Source: MR-S7 sp000400995
GTDB taxonomy: Bacteria > Pseudomonadota > Gammaproteobacteria > Burkholderiales > Burkholderiaceae_C
Reading direction: 5' to 3'
Assembly (NCBI RefSeq): GCF_045291395.1
Contig: NZ_CP152342.1
Span: 3,472,001-3,536,000, forward strand
Length of the DNA stretch: 64,000 bases
Shown: piece after piece, positions 1 to 9,662 of the stretch
Layout: each line of letters starts with the position of its first letter
Numbering within the stretch: position 1 is the stretch's first letter
Notes under the pieces: generated by a model
What the model saw: the letters and a program-made list of their open reading frames with translations, nothing else
Databases searched by the model: none
Told to the model about the DNA's origin: nothing
Position numbers and translations under genes: made by a program

Positions 1-115
1 CGGGCTTGTTGTACAGGTCCACATCGCGGATCTCGAAGTCCATGCCCTTCTCGAACAGGACAAAACGGCAGCGATGGGAAAAGGGGCAGGTCGTACCCGA
101 ATAAAGCACCATCAT
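1..115 (-). CDS. sspA: Stringent starvation protein A, N-terminal part (runs off the left edge)
   Basis: Only the first 38 or so codons are in the window. The visible protein begins MMVLYSGTTCPFSHRCRFVL, a thioredoxin/glutaredoxin-like N-terminus with the C-P-F-S-H active-site-like turn of the SspA/glutathione S-transferase superfamily. SspA is an RNA-polymerase-associated protein induced by starvation. The gene lies just downstream of petABC on the same strand, which is the usual order in Burkholderiales (petABC-sspA-sspB). Two ATG codons in tandem (115 and 112) could start it. The terminator-like hairpin at 140-165 separates it from petC, so it probably has its own promoter or depends on read-through. 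Confidence 0.85.
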   Translation of the reverse strand, partial: MMVLYSGTTCPFSHRCRFVLFEKGMDFEIRDVDLYNKP

Positions 116-130
116 GGTGGGCAGCTCCTA

Positions 131-165
131 AAAATCAAAAGAGTGGGTGCTGTAGCACCCACTCT
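131..165 (-). terminator. Rho-independent terminator of petABC
   Basis: An 11-bp perfect stem (140-150 with 155-165, arm AGAGTGGGTGC) has a 4-base loop. On the minus strand it is followed by a T-rich tract (TTTTGATTTTT). It lies between the petC stop and sspA and would end the petABC transcript. Confidence 0.8.
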
Positions 166-210
166 GTACAGGCATGGCAGCGCCGGGAAAGCGCGGCGAG
201 AGTCTAGCGC

Positions 211-966
211 TTACTTGATGTCCTTCCAGAACGCCGCGTTCAGCCGCCAGGCGATGACGATGAAGACGCCCAGGAAGATCAGCACCCAGACGCCGATGCG
301 AACCCGCGTATTTTGCGCCGGCTCGCCCATCCACTGCAGATAGTTGACGAGATCACCCACGGCCTGGTCGTATTGCAACGGCGTCATGCTGCCGGCCGAG
401 ACCTGCTCCCAGCCCTTGAAGACATGCTCCACCCTGCCGTGGCTCTGATGCTCCTCGAAGACCGGGCGGCGGTCGCCCTGCAGTTGCCACAGGGCGTGGG
501 GCATGCCCACGCTCGGGAAGGCAAGGTTGTTCCAGCCGGTGGCCTTGGTGTCGTCGCGGTAGAAGGTGCGCAGGAAGGTGTAGAGATAGTCCGCACCCGT
601 GCCGCCATGTCCGGCGCGCGAGCGCGCGATCACGGTGAGGTCCGGCGGGTTGGCGCCGAACCACTCCTTGGCCTGGCGCGGGTCGATGGCGGACTTCATG
701 GTCTCGCCCACCTTGTCGGTGGTGAACAGCAGGTTGTCCTTGATCTGCTGGTCGGTGAGGCCGATGTCCTTGAGGCGGTTGAAACGCATGAAGGCTGCCG
801 AGTGGCAGTTCAGGCAGTAGTTGACGAACAGCTTGGCGCCGTTCTGCAGCGAAGCCGTGTCGCTGGTGTTGACGGGCGCCTTGTCCCAGGCGATACCGCC
901 TTCGGCAGCTTGCGCGCCCGAGGCAATGCCCAGCGCAGCGATCAACGTGAGGATGAGTTTCTTCAT
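211..966 (-). CDS. petC: Cytochrome c1, ubiquinol-cytochrome c reductase
   Basis: 251 residues. Cytochrome c1 is the c-type haem subunit of the bc1 complex (complex III); it takes electrons from the Rieske protein and passes them to soluble cytochrome c. The protein has a signal peptide ending around AQA (residue 20), the haem-attachment motif CLNCH at residues 51-55, and one C-terminal membrane anchor (about residues 227-243) followed by FWKDIK. It is the last gene of petABC, 16 nt after petB. Length and layout match betaproteobacterial cytochrome c1. Confidence 0.97.
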   Translation of the reverse strand: MKKLILTLIAALGIASGAQAAEGGIAWDKAPVNTSDTASLQNGAKLFVNYCLNCHSAAFMRFNRLKDIGLTDQQIKDNLLFTTDKVGETMKSAIDPRQAKEWFGANPPDLTVIARSRAGHGGTGADYLYTFLRTFYRDDTKATGWNNLAFPSVGMPHALWQLQGDRRPVFEEHQSHGRVEHVFKGWEQVSAGSMTPLQYDQAVGDLVNYLQWMGEPAQNTRVRIGVWVLIFLGVFIVIAWRLNAAFWKDIK

Positions 967-982
967 TGTTGTGTTCTCCAGC

Positions 983-2404
983 TCAATGCGGGGCGAAGGT
1001 CACGCGCTCGGGCACGGGCTTGGGTTCGCCCAGGCGGCTCCACCAGGGCATGAGCAGGAAGAAACCGAAGTAGAACAGCGTGCCGACCTGCGACACCCGC
1101 TCGCCGATCGGCGAGGGCGGCTGCACCCCCAAGTAGGCCAGGATCACGAACACGATCACGAACACGCCGTACAGGTACTTGTGCCAGTCTGGACGGTAGC
1201 GGATCGAACGCGCGGGGCTCTGGTCGAGCCAGGGCAGGAAGAACAGAATGACCACGGCGCCGCCCATCACCACCACGCCCCAGAACTTGGCATCGATGGA
1301 GAGCATGAGCACGATGGCTACGGCGGCGGCGATCGCGATGCCGCCCTTGACGAAGCCGGGCAGCTTGCCCTTGAGGATGCCGTAGCCCGCGCCCAGCACC
1401 ACGCAGGCGATCAGCGCATACATCATCTCGCTCGTGATGGCACGCAGCATCGAATAGAACGGCGTGAAGTACCACACCGGAGCGATGTGCGAAGGCGTCT
1501 TCAGCGGGTCGGCGGGAATGAAGTTGTTGTACTCCAGGAAGTAGCCGCCGAACTCGGGTGCGAAGAACACCACGGCCGAGAAGATGAACAGGAACACGCA
1601 TACACCCAGGATGTCGTGCACCGTGTAGTACGGATGGAAGGGCACGCCGTCCAGCGGATGGCCGTGCTCGTCCACCGGCTTGCCGGGGCCCTTGATCTCA
1701 ATGCCGTCGGGGTTGTTGGAGCCCACGTCGTGCAGCGCCAGCAAGTGCGCCACCACCAGGCCCAGCAGCACCAGCGGCACAGCGATCACGTGGAAGCTGA
1801 AGAAGCGGTTCAGCGTCGCGTCGCCCACCACGTAGTCGCCACGGATCAGCAGCGCCAGGTCGGGGCCGATGAAGGGGATGGCCGAGAACAGGTTCACGAT
1901 CACCTGTGCGCCCCAGTACGACATCTGGCCCCAGGGCAGCAGGTAGCCCATGAAGGCCTCGGCCATGAGGGCCAGGAAGATGGCGCAGCCGAAGATCCAG
2001 ACCAGCTCACGCGGCTTGCGGTAGCTACCGTAGAGCAGGCCGCGGAACATGTGCAGGTACACGACCACGAAGAAGGCGGAAGCTCCAGTGGAGTGCATGT
2101 AGCGGATCAGCCAGCCCCAGGGCACGTCGCGCATGATGTACTCGACCGACTCGAACGCCTTGGCGGCATCGGGCTTGTAGTGCATCACGAGGAAGATGCC
2201 GGTGACGATCTGGATCACCAGCACCAGCAGGGCCAGCGAGCCGAAGATGTACCAGAAGTTGAAGTTCTTCGGAGCGTAGTACTCCGACATGTGCACCTTG
2301 TAGGCATCGAAGGCCGTGGGGAAACGGTTCTCCAGCCAGTTGGTGACCTTCGCGCCCGCCGAGGCGTTGGGCGAGAGTTCCTTGAATTCGCGGTAAGCAG
2401 CCAT
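983..2404 (-). CDS. petB: Cytochrome b, ubiquinol-cytochrome c reductase
   Basis: About 473 residues with many membrane helices; the two-haem quinol-oxidising subunit of the bc1 complex in the inner membrane. The N-terminal half carries the bacterial cytochrome b pattern, including RYMHSTGASAFFVVVYLHMF, and the PEFGGYFLEYNNFIP region reads as the Qo-site side. I chose the ATG at 2404 (MAAYREFKEL): it has a good GGGAG Shine-Dalgarno and sits 14 nt after the petA stop. The TTG at 2422 would overlap petA and lacks such a site. It is the middle gene of petABC. Confidence 0.97.
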   Translation of the reverse strand: MAAYREFKELSPNASAGAKVTNWLENRFPTAFDAYKVHMSEYYAPKNFNFWYIFGSLALLVLVIQIVTGIFLVMHYKPDAAKAFESVEYIMRDVPWGWLIRYMHSTGASAFFVVVYLHMFRGLLYGSYRKPRELVWIFGCAIFLALMAEAFMGYLLPWGQMSYWGAQVIVNLFSAIPFIGPDLALLIRGDYVVGDATLNRFFSFHVIAVPLVLLGLVVAHLLALHDVGSNNPDGIEIKGPGKPVDEHGHPLDGVPFHPYYTVHDILGVCVFLFIFSAVVFFAPEFGGYFLEYNNFIPADPLKTPSHIAPVWYFTPFYSMLRAITSEMMYALIACVVLGAGYGILKGKLPGFVKGGIAIAAAVAIVLMLSIDAKFWGVVVMGGAVVILFFLPWLDQSPARSIRYRPDWHKYLYGVFVIVFVILAYLGVQPPSPIGERVSQVGTLFYFGFFLLMPWWSRLGEPKPVPERVTFAPH

Positions 2405-2418
2405 GTGTTCTGTCTCCC

Positions 2419-3018
2419 TCAAGCCGTCTTGTCTTCACCGATCAGGAGCTTGGTCTCCGACAGGTACGTGTGCGGCGGCACTTCGAGGTTGTCGGGCGCG
2501 GGCTTGTTCTTGAACACGCGGCCGGCCATGTCGAAGGTGGAGCCATGGCAGGGGCACAGGAAGCCGCCCTTCCAGTCGTCGGGCAGCGAAGGTTGCGCGC
2601 CCGGCGTGAACTTGTCGGAGGGCGAGCAGCCCAAGTGCGAGCAGATGCCCACGGCCACCAGCACCTCAGGCTTGATGGAGCGCCACTCGTTGCGCGCGTA
2701 TTCGGGCGTGAGCTCGGCGGGATTGCGCTTGGACTGCGGGTCGGCCAGCTGGCTGTCGAGCTTGGGCAGCTCCGCGAGTTGCTCGGGCGTGCGCTTGACG
2801 ATCCACACGGGCTTGCCGCGCCATTCCACGGTGATCTTCTCGCCGGGCTTGAGCCCCGAGATATCCACCTCGACGGCAGCGCCCGCAGCCTTGGCCTTTT
2901 CGGACGGCTGGAACGTGCTCACAAAAGGAACGGCGGTCGCCACGCCGCCCACCGCACCAGCGCAGCCGGACGCAATCAGCCACGTCCGCTTGCTGGAGTC
3001 GATCGGAGTTTCACTCAT
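2419..3018 (-). CDS. petA: Rieske iron-sulfur protein, ubiquinol-cytochrome c reductase
   Basis: 199 residues. This is the [2Fe-2S] subunit of the bc1 complex. The two cluster-binding loops are visible as CSHLGC and CPCHGS, with the usual Cys and His ligands. The N-terminus has a twin-arginine-like start (SSKRTWLIAS) and a hydrophobic anchor, as expected for a Rieske protein exported by Tat; tatABC is in this same window. First gene of petABC, preceded by a GAGG Shine-Dalgarno and a sigma70-like promoter at 3061-3090. Confidence 0.97.
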   Translation of the reverse strand: MSETPIDSSKRTWLIASGCAGAVGGVATAVPFVSTFQPSEKAKAAGAAVEVDISGLKPGEKITVEWRGKPVWIVKRTPEQLAELPKLDSQLADPQSKRNPAELTPEYARNEWRSIKPEVLVAVGICSHLGCSPSDKFTPGAQPSLPDDWKGGFLCPCHGSTFDMAGRVFKNKPAPDNLEVPPHTYLSETKLLIGEDKTA

Positions 3019-3060
3019 GGGGATCCTCGGTATGCATCGCTATTGGGGGGTCAACCGCAA

Positions 3061-3090
3061 ATTGTAGCGGAGTGAAAATGGTTATTCCAA
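3061..3090 (-). promoter_or_regulatory. Putative sigma70 promoter for petABC
   Basis: On the minus strand TTGGAA (3090-3085) and TACAAT (3066-3061) are separated by 18 bp. TACAAT is 5/6 to the -10 consensus and TTGGAA is 4/6 to the -35. The transcript would start about 40 nt ahead of petA. Confidence 0.6.
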
Positions 3091-3155
3091 CGCGGTGAAC
3101 CCCAGTAAGCTAGGCAATACTTCAGTGTTTTCATCTATATCAAAGGACGAGTGGC

Positions 3156-3584
3156 ATGGGCATCGCACAAGAATTCAGGGAGTTTGCGGTCAAGGGCAAC
3201 GTGATCGACTTGGCCGTGGGCGTGATCATCGGAGGGGCATTCGGGAAGATCGTCGACTCGGTGGTCAGCGACCTCATCATGCCTGTCGTCGGCCTCGTGT
3301 TCGGCAAGCTGGATTTCTCCAACCTGTTCCTGGTGCTGGGCAGCGTGCCCGCAGGCACGCCGCATACGCTGGATGCGCTGCGCAAGGCCGGCGTGCCCGT
3401 GCTGGCCTATGGCAGCTTCATCACCGTGCTGGTGAACTTCGTCATCCTCGCGTTCATCATCTTCATGATGGTCAAGCAGATCAACCGCCTCAAGCGCGAG
3501 GCGCCTCCCGCGCCGGCCGAACCGGCGGCCACGCCGGAGGACATCCAGCTGCTGCGCGAGATCCGCGACAGCCTCAAGCGCTGA
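3156..3584 (+). CDS. mscL: Large-conductance mechanosensitive channel
   Basis: 142 residues, normal MscL length. MscL is a homopentameric inner-membrane channel that opens under membrane tension to release solutes during osmotic downshock. The sequence has the conserved N-terminal amphipathic start (EFREFAVKGNVIDLAVGVII), TM1 with the glycine-rich pore-lining run, a periplasmic loop, and TM2 ending in a charged C-terminal helix. The start ATG has an AGGACGAG-like Shine-Dalgarno. Single-gene transcript, divergent from petABC and followed by its own terminator. Confidence 0.97.
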   Translation: MGIAQEFREFAVKGNVIDLAVGVIIGGAFGKIVDSVVSDLIMPVVGLVFGKLDFSNLFLVLGSVPAGTPHTLDALRKAGVPVLAYGSFITVLVNFVILAFIIFMMVKQINRLKREAPPAPAEPAATPEDIQLLREIRDSLKR

Positions 3585-3590
3585 ACCCCC

Positions 3591-3616
3591 AAGCCCGCCG
3601 ATGAGCGGGCTTTTTT
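3591..3616 (+). terminator. Rho-independent terminator of mscL
   Basis: An 8-bp stem (AAGCCCGC / GCGGGCTT) with a 6-base loop is followed by a run of T. It lies 7 nt after the mscL stop; its T tract runs into the stop codon of the convergent pdxA gene. Confidence 0.85.
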
Positions 3617-4643
3617 ACGCGGCCAGCCTGCGCGCCATGCGCACGGCCTCGACGAGGCTGGAGGCATCGGCCACGCCCTGCCCCGCGATGTCGAACGCAG
3701 TGCCGTGGTCCGGGCTGGTGCGCACTAGCGGCAGGCCCAGCGTCACGTTCACGCCCTTGTCCACGCCGAGGTACTTCACGGGGATCAGCCCCTGGTCGTG
3801 GTACATGGCCAGCACCACGTCGAACTCGCCCGCGCGCCCGGGCGCACTGCGTGCGCGCATGAAGACGGTGTCGGGTGCATGCGGGCCGTGCGCGTCGATG
3901 CCCTCGGCGCGCGCCACGGCGATGGCCGGGGCGATGGCGTCCAGCTCCTCGCGGCCGAACAGGCCGCCCTCGCCTGCATGCGGGTTGAGCCCTGCCACGC
4001 CGATGCGCGGCACGCGGCCCAGGCTGCGCGACAGCGCCGCATGCGTGATGCGCAGGGTCTGCAGCACGTTGTCCGGCGTGACGGCGGCGATCGCCTCGCG
4101 CAGCGAGACATGGATGCTGACCAGCACCGTGCGCAGTTCGTCGTTGGCCAGCATCATGCGCACCGGCATGCGTGCCACGGGCACGCCCGCGTGGTGCGCG
4201 GCCTCGGCCTGCAGCAGCTCGGTGTGACCGGGAAAGTCAACGCCAGCCGCGGCCAGCGCCTCCTTGTGCAGCGGTGCAGTGACCAGGGCGGCGATCTCCC
4301 CGCGCAGCGCGGCGCGCGCGGCCCAGACCACGCAGGCGGCCGCGTCGCGCCCGGCCTGCGCACTCACCACGCCCCACGGCGCCGGCCCCGCGAGGCCGGG
4401 CAACTGCAGCACGGGCAGGCAGCGCGGCGGCACGCCATGCGCGTCCTGCGGGCCGTCGATGCAGGCCACGGGCACGCCAGGCCGCCCGATGCACGCGGCG
4501 GCGCGGCGCAGCGTGGCCACGTCGCCCACGGCGAAGCAGCCGCGCATCTCGTGCGGCGCGTCGCGGAACGCCTTGGCGACGATCTCGGGGCCGATGCCTG
4601 CGGGGTCGCCCTGTGTGATGGCGATGAGGGGAATATTGGTCAA
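3615..4643 (-). CDS. pdxA: 4-hydroxythreonine-4-phosphate dehydrogenase
   Basis: 342 residues from the chosen start. PdxA oxidises 4-phosphooxy-L-threonine with NAD(P) in the DXP-dependent pyridoxal phosphate pathway. The family start PLIAITQGDPAGIGPEI and the metal-ligand histidines in FPGHTELL, GLNPHAGE and MYHDQGLIPVKYL are all present. I prefer the TTG at 4643: it has a GGAGG Shine-Dalgarno 5 nt upstream and gives a normal N-terminus. An in-frame GTG at 4667 would add eight residues encoded wholly by the dispersed repeat. The Shine-Dalgarno itself is part of that repeat. Confidence 0.93.
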   Translation of the reverse strand: MTNIPLIAITQGDPAGIGPEIVAKAFRDAPHEMRGCFAVGDVATLRRAAACIGRPGVPVACIDGPQDAHGVPPRCLPVLQLPGLAGPAPWGVVSAQAGRDAAACVVWAARAALRGEIAALVTAPLHKEALAAAGVDFPGHTELLQAEAAHHAGVPVARMPVRMMLANDELRTVLVSIHVSLREAIAAVTPDNVLQTLRITHAALSRSLGRVPRIGVAGLNPHAGEGGLFGREELDAIAPAIAVARAEGIDAHGPHAPDTVFMRARSAPGRAGEFDVVLAMYHDQGLIPVKYLGVDKGVNVTLGLPLVRTSPDHGTAFDIAGQGVADASSLVEAVRMARRLAA

Positions 4644-4690
4644 ATCAGCCTCCAGCGCTTGATGCACAAGCGCAAGCAGCTATCAAAACG
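4644..4690. repeat. Dispersed hairpin repeat, asymmetric form (pdxA/Nif3 gap)
   Basis: Matches the family found throughout this window: ...CCTCCAGCGCTT...AAGCGCAAGCAGCTATC. It fills the gap between the Nif3-like stop and pdxA, and its CCTCC supplies the GGAGG ribosome site of pdxA on the minus strand. Confidence 0.85.
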
Positions 4691-4694
4691 ATAG

Positions 4695-5444
4695 TCAGGC
4701 GGGATTGTCGATCTCGATGAATTCATGCGACAGCCCCAGTTGCGCCGCCACGTGCGCCGCGACGGCGGGCGCGCCGTAGCGCTCGGTGGCATGGTGGCCC
4801 GCGGCGATGAAGGCCACGCCCGTCTCGCGCGCCAGATGGGCCTGGGGCTCGGAGATTTCGCCGGTGAGGAAGGCGTCGGCCCCTGCGACGATGGCGGCCT
4901 CGAAGAAGCCCTGCGCGCCTCCCGTGCACCAGGCCACGCGGCGGATGGGGCGCGCGTCCTCGGGCTCGGCCAACGTCACGCTGCGGCCCAGCACGGCCTG
5001 CACATGGGCGGCCAGATCGACGGCACCGGCGAAATCGGCGGGCGCGGCGAAGCCCAGCTCCTGCTCGCCGAAGCGCTGGTCGGCCTGCCAGCCGAGCACG
5101 CGGCCGAGCTGCGCGTTGTTGCCCAGTTCGGGGTGCGCGTCCAGCGGCAGGTGGTAGGCGAAGAGGTTGATGTCGTGCGCCAGCAGCCGCTGCAGGCGCT
5201 GCTTCATCCAGCCGGTCACGCGGCCGTCCATGCCGCGCCAGAACAGGCCATGGTGCACGAAGATGGCATCGGCACCGGCAGCGATCGCAGCATCGATCAG
5301 TGCGCGGCTGGCCGTCACGCCGCTGACGATGCGGTGGATCTCGGGCCGGCCCTCGACCTGCAGGCCGTTGGGGCCGTAGTCCTTGAAGCGCTCGGGCTGC
5401 AGCAGCGCGTCGAAATGGGAGAGCAGTTCCTGTCGCGTGGTCAT
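4695..5444 (-). CDS. Nif3-like dinuclear metal centre hexameric protein
   Basis: 249 residues; Nif3/YbgI family, proteins that bind two metal ions per subunit and form hexameric toroids. Their biochemical role is not settled. Metal-ligand segments are visible: FVHHGLFW, YHLPLDAHPELGNN and GHHATERYG near the C-terminus. The ATG at 5444 overlaps, as ATGA, the reading-frame end of the preceding MFS gene at 5441 once that gene's amber codon is read through. This suggests the two were translationally coupled. Confidence 0.93.
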   Translation of the reverse strand: MTTRQELLSHFDALLQPERFKDYGPNGLQVEGRPEIHRIVSGVTASRALIDAAIAAGADAIFVHHGLFWRGMDGRVTGWMKQRLQRLLAHDINLFAYHLPLDAHPELGNNAQLGRVLGWQADQRFGEQELGFAAPADFAGAVDLAAHVQAVLGRSVTLAEPEDARPIRRVAWCTGGAQGFFEAAIVAGADAFLTGEISEPQAHLARETGVAFIAAGHHATERYGAPAVAAHVAAQLGLSHEFIEIDNPA

Positions 5445-6778
5445 GCCCGCAATTGTGCTGCCGATCGTGCCTGCCAGCCCCGGCAGGCCAGCGGCCAGAA
5501 GCCGATGGCCGCGCCCAGCACGCCCATCGCGCCCACGTAGTGCGCGGGCGCCATCACGTCGGCCTGCTGCTACACCGACACCAGCATGGGCGTGAGCCCG
5601 CCGAACACGGCATAGGCCAGGTTGTAGGCGAACGACAGGCCCGTGAAGCGCACCGCCGGAGGGAAAGCACGCACGCCGACCACCGGCAGCAGCGCAATGG
5701 CGCCCACGAAGAAGCCCGCCAGGCCGTATTGCCAGACGAGCGAGGCCGCATCGCCCGGCAGGCCCAGGTAGAACCAGTAGCAGGTCGTGCTCATGCCCAG
5801 CCAGCCGACGATCATGGCGGCGCGCGTACCGGCCCGGTCGGACAGCCAGCCCCAGAACACGCAGCCCAGCGTGAGCGTGACCGTGGCGACCGCGTTGGCC
5901 TTGAGCGCCAGCGCCGGTTCGATGTGGAACATCTTCTGCAGATAGGACGGCGCGAGCAGCACCACGACCACGATGGCGGTGGAGAGCACCCAGGTCATGA
6001 GCGCCACCAGCACGCAGGCCTCACGGTGGTCGCGCAGGATGGTCTTGATGGGCAGTTCGCGCCCCTCGGCCTTGCGCGCCTGCAGTTCCTTGAAGATCGG
6101 CGTTTCTTCGAGGAAGCGGCGCAGGTACACCGACACCAGCCCGAACACGCCGCCCAGGATGAACGGAATGCGCCAGGCCCAGTCGTGGATCTCCGCCTGG
6201 CTGTAGGTGCTGTTGAGCCACACGCCGAGGATGGAGCCCAGGAAGATGCCGCCCGTGATGCCCGAGGTCAGCGCGCCGATGGCGAAGCCGTAGTGCCGCG
6301 CGGGTGCGTGCTCGGCCACGAACACCCAGGCGCCCGGCATCTCGCCGCCGATGGCCGCGCCCTGCAGCACGCGCATCAGCAGCAGCAGGATGGGTGCGGC
6401 GACGCCGATGGCGGCGTACGTGGGCAGCAGGCCGATGACCAGCGTGGGCACGGCCATCAGGAAGATGGAGAGCGTGAACATGCGCTTGCGGCCCAGGATG
6501 TCGCCGAAGTGCGCGATCAGCACGCCGCCGATGGGCCGCGCGAGGTACCCCGCCGCGAAGATGCCCAGCGTCTGCAGCTGGCGCATCCAGTCGGGCAGGC
6601 TGGGAGGGAAGAACAGCGCGCCGATCACGTTGGCGAAGAAGACGAAGACGACGAAGTCGTAGAACTCCAGCGTGCCGCCCAGGGCGGACAGGCCCAGCGT
6701 CTTGTAGTCGCCGCGGGTCAGGGGACGATGGTGTGCGCCCGTGCCCGGGAGGGGCGCGGCGGAGATGAGTGTGGTCAT
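5441..6778 (-). pseudogene. MFS transporter (metabolite:H+ symporter type) interrupted by an amber codon
   Basis: The frame encodes a 12-helix MFS permease of the proline/betaine-metabolite:H+ symporter group, starting MTTLISAAPLPG. Typical features are the GxLxRPIGGVLIAHFGDxxGRK loop between helices 2 and 3 and GLLPTYAAIG. A TAG at 5572-5570 stops it after 402 codons. In the same frame coding continues (QQADVMAPAHYVGAMG...) for 42 codons to a TGA at 5441 that overlaps the next start as ATGA. The product lacks most of the last helix unless the stop is suppressed or is a sequence error; a TGG to TAG change would explain it. Confidence 0.8.
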
Positions 6779-6937
6779 GGGATGCGTTCCGGCTAACTTG
6801 CGAGCGCTGCGCGGGCCCTGGGCGCTTGGCAGGGCAGCGGGCCAGTTCGGGGAACGATCCGGATAGGGTCTGGGCATGCAGGCCGGGCGGGTGCGCCGGG
6901 CCGCAGGGAACGGATGGCCGATGCAGCGGACTTCATT

Positions 6938-6953
6938 CTAGGGTTAACCCTAG
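6938..6953. promoter_or_regulatory. Perfect 16-bp palindrome in a divergent promoter region
   Basis: CTAGGGTTAACCCTAG is its own reverse complement. It lies in the 296-bp gap between the divergent MFS gene (start 6778) and the DegS-like protease (start 7075). It has the size and symmetry of an operator for a dimeric repressor. No regulator gene is adjacent. The rest of this gap shows no gene. Confidence 0.5.
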
Positions 6954-7074
6954 TTTCTTTCAGGACACTGCCCGTTTCCCCTGCCGTGCACAGGGCCGGG
7001 GCCTGCGCCCGGCCGCTCCCCGCAAACGCGCGACAATGGCGGCGTTTTCCTCCCTCGAGCCGAAGCCCCGCATC

Positions 7075-8214
<1,140 letters not shown>

Positions 8215-8233
8215 TCCGCCACGGCACTATCAA

Positions 8234-8280
8234 AAAAATAGCTGCCAGCGCTTGCTTAGCATGCGCTGGCAGCTATTTTT
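8234..8280. terminator. Symmetric dispersed-repeat hairpin acting as bidirectional terminator
   Basis: An 18-bp perfect inverted repeat (8234-8251 with 8263-8280; arm AAAAATAGCTGCCAGCGC) encloses 11 bases. A-rich and T-rich ends on both sides make it a terminator in both directions. It lies between the convergent protease gene and tatC, and its arms match the dispersed repeat family. Confidence 0.85.
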
Positions 8281-8292
8281 ATGCCTGATCTT

Positions 8293-9081
8293 TCAGGAGG
8301 CCGATTCCGCGCTGTCCTCCGGCGCCTTGGTGGTGCGGATGAAGATCTGCGCCGCCCAGATGCCCAGCTCATAGAGCAGGCACATGGGAACGGCCAGTGC
8401 CAGCTGCGACACCACGTCCGGCGGCGTGACGATGGCGGCGACCACGAAGGCGGCCACGATGAAGTAGCCGCGGAAGCTCTTGAGCTTGTCCACGCTCACC
8501 ACGCCCAGGCGCGCCAGCACCACCACGGCGATGGGCACCTCGAACGCCAGGCCGAAGGCCAGGAACATGGTCATCACGAAGCCCAGGTAGGCCTCGATGT
8601 CCGGCGCAGCGGTGATGCTCTTGGGCGCGAAGCCCTGGATGAAGCTGAACACCTGGCCGAACACGAAGAAGTAGCAGAAGGCCACGCCTATGAAGAACAG
8701 CACCGTGCTGGAGACCACCAAGGGCAGCACCAGCTTCTTCTCGTGCGAGTACAGGCCCGGCGCGATGAAGGCCCACACCTGGTAGAGCACCACGGGCAGC
8801 GCGACCAGGAAGGCCGACATCAGCAGGATCTTGAGCGGCACCATGAACGGCGAGATGACCGAGGTGGCGATCATCGTCGCACCCTGCGGCAGGTGGGCCA
8901 CCAGCGGCGCGGCCAGGAAGTCGTAGAGCCGGCCGGGGCCGGGGAAGAAGAACAGCACCGCAGCGACGATGCCTACGGCGACCAGCGCCTTGAGCAGGCG
9001 GTCGCGCAGCTCCATGAGGTGCTGCACGAAAGGCTGCTCGGTGCCGGCCAGCTCGTCTTCTTTATCGGGGGTTTCGGACAT
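8293..9081 (-). CDS. tatC: Sec-independent protein translocase subunit TatC
   Basis: 262 residues, six membrane helices. TatC is the receptor for twin-arginine signal peptides in the inner membrane. The N-terminus has the family pattern QPFVQHLMELRDRLLKALV with the conserved Glu and Arg, and the middle has FIAPGLYSHEKKLVLP. Last gene of tatABC, 80 nt after tatB. Confidence 0.97.
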   Translation of the reverse strand: MSETPDKEDELAGTEQPFVQHLMELRDRLLKALVAVGIVAAVLFFFPGPGRLYDFLAAPLVAHLPQGATMIATSVISPFMVPLKILLMSAFLVALPVVLYQVWAFIAPGLYSHEKKLVLPLVVSSTVLFFIGVAFCYFFVFGQVFSFIQGFAPKSITAAPDIEAYLGFVMTMFLAFGLAFEVPIAVVVLARLGVVSVDKLKSFRGYFIVAAFVVAAIVTPPDVVSQLALAVPMCLLYELGIWAAQIFIRTTKAPEDSAESAS

Positions 9082-9161
9082 GGTGGGGGTGGGGCCTGGG
9101 CGGCTGCATGCACGCGGGCCGCGCGGGCGGCGTGGGCGATGGGGCCGCCGTCACGGCGGGG

Positions 9162-9650
9162 TCAATGGAATCGTTGGGGCCGGAAGCGCGCCACGCGCGC
9201 CGCGCCGGACTGCGCCTTGGTGCGCACGCCGGCACGCGACTTGTACCACTGCGGCACCGCGCCGCGCTTGAGGCGCCAGTTCTTGCCGGGGTGCTTGTAG
9301 GCCGGGACGATGGTGGAGGAAGATGCCGCCTGCAGCGCGCCGTCATCCGTGCTGCTGTCGGACGTGAGGCCGGCCACGCCCGCGTCCCAGTCCTTCTGGA
9401 AATCAGAGGCGCTGGTCTGGATGCTCTGCTCCACGTCGCGCGCGGCGTTCTCCACCGTGTCCTTCATCTTGCGCAGCTCGTCCAGCTCCATGGAGCGGTT
9501 GACCTCGGCCTTCACGTCGGCCACGTAGCGCTGCGCCTTGCCCAGCAGCGTGCCCACGGTACGGGCCACGCGCGGCAGCTTCTCGGGGCCGATGACGATG
9601 AGTGCGACGGCGCCGATGAGCGCCATCTTGGACAGGCCGATGTCGATCAT
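9162..9650 (-). CDS. tatB: Sec-independent protein translocase subunit TatB
   Basis: 162 residues: a short N-terminal helix with the conserved Glu/Gly region (MIDIGLSKMALIGAVALIVIG), an amphipathic helix (PEKLPRVARTVGTLLGKAQR), then a long charged tail that ends in a basic stretch. TatB forms the substrate-docking complex with TatC. It starts 12 nt after tatA. Confidence 0.95.
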   Translation of the reverse strand: MIDIGLSKMALIGAVALIVIGPEKLPRVARTVGTLLGKAQRYVADVKAEVNRSMELDELRKMKDTVENAARDVEQSIQTSASDFQKDWDAGVAGLTSDSSTDDGALQAASSSTIVPAYKHPGKNWRLKRGAVPQWYKSRAGVRTKAQSGAARVARFRPQRFH

Positions 9651-9662
9651 GGACGCGCGCGA

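Noticed and set aside
2405..2422. TTG start of petB at 2422
   Set aside because: It would overlap petA and lacks a ribosome site; the ATG at 2404 has GGGAG and the family N-terminus.
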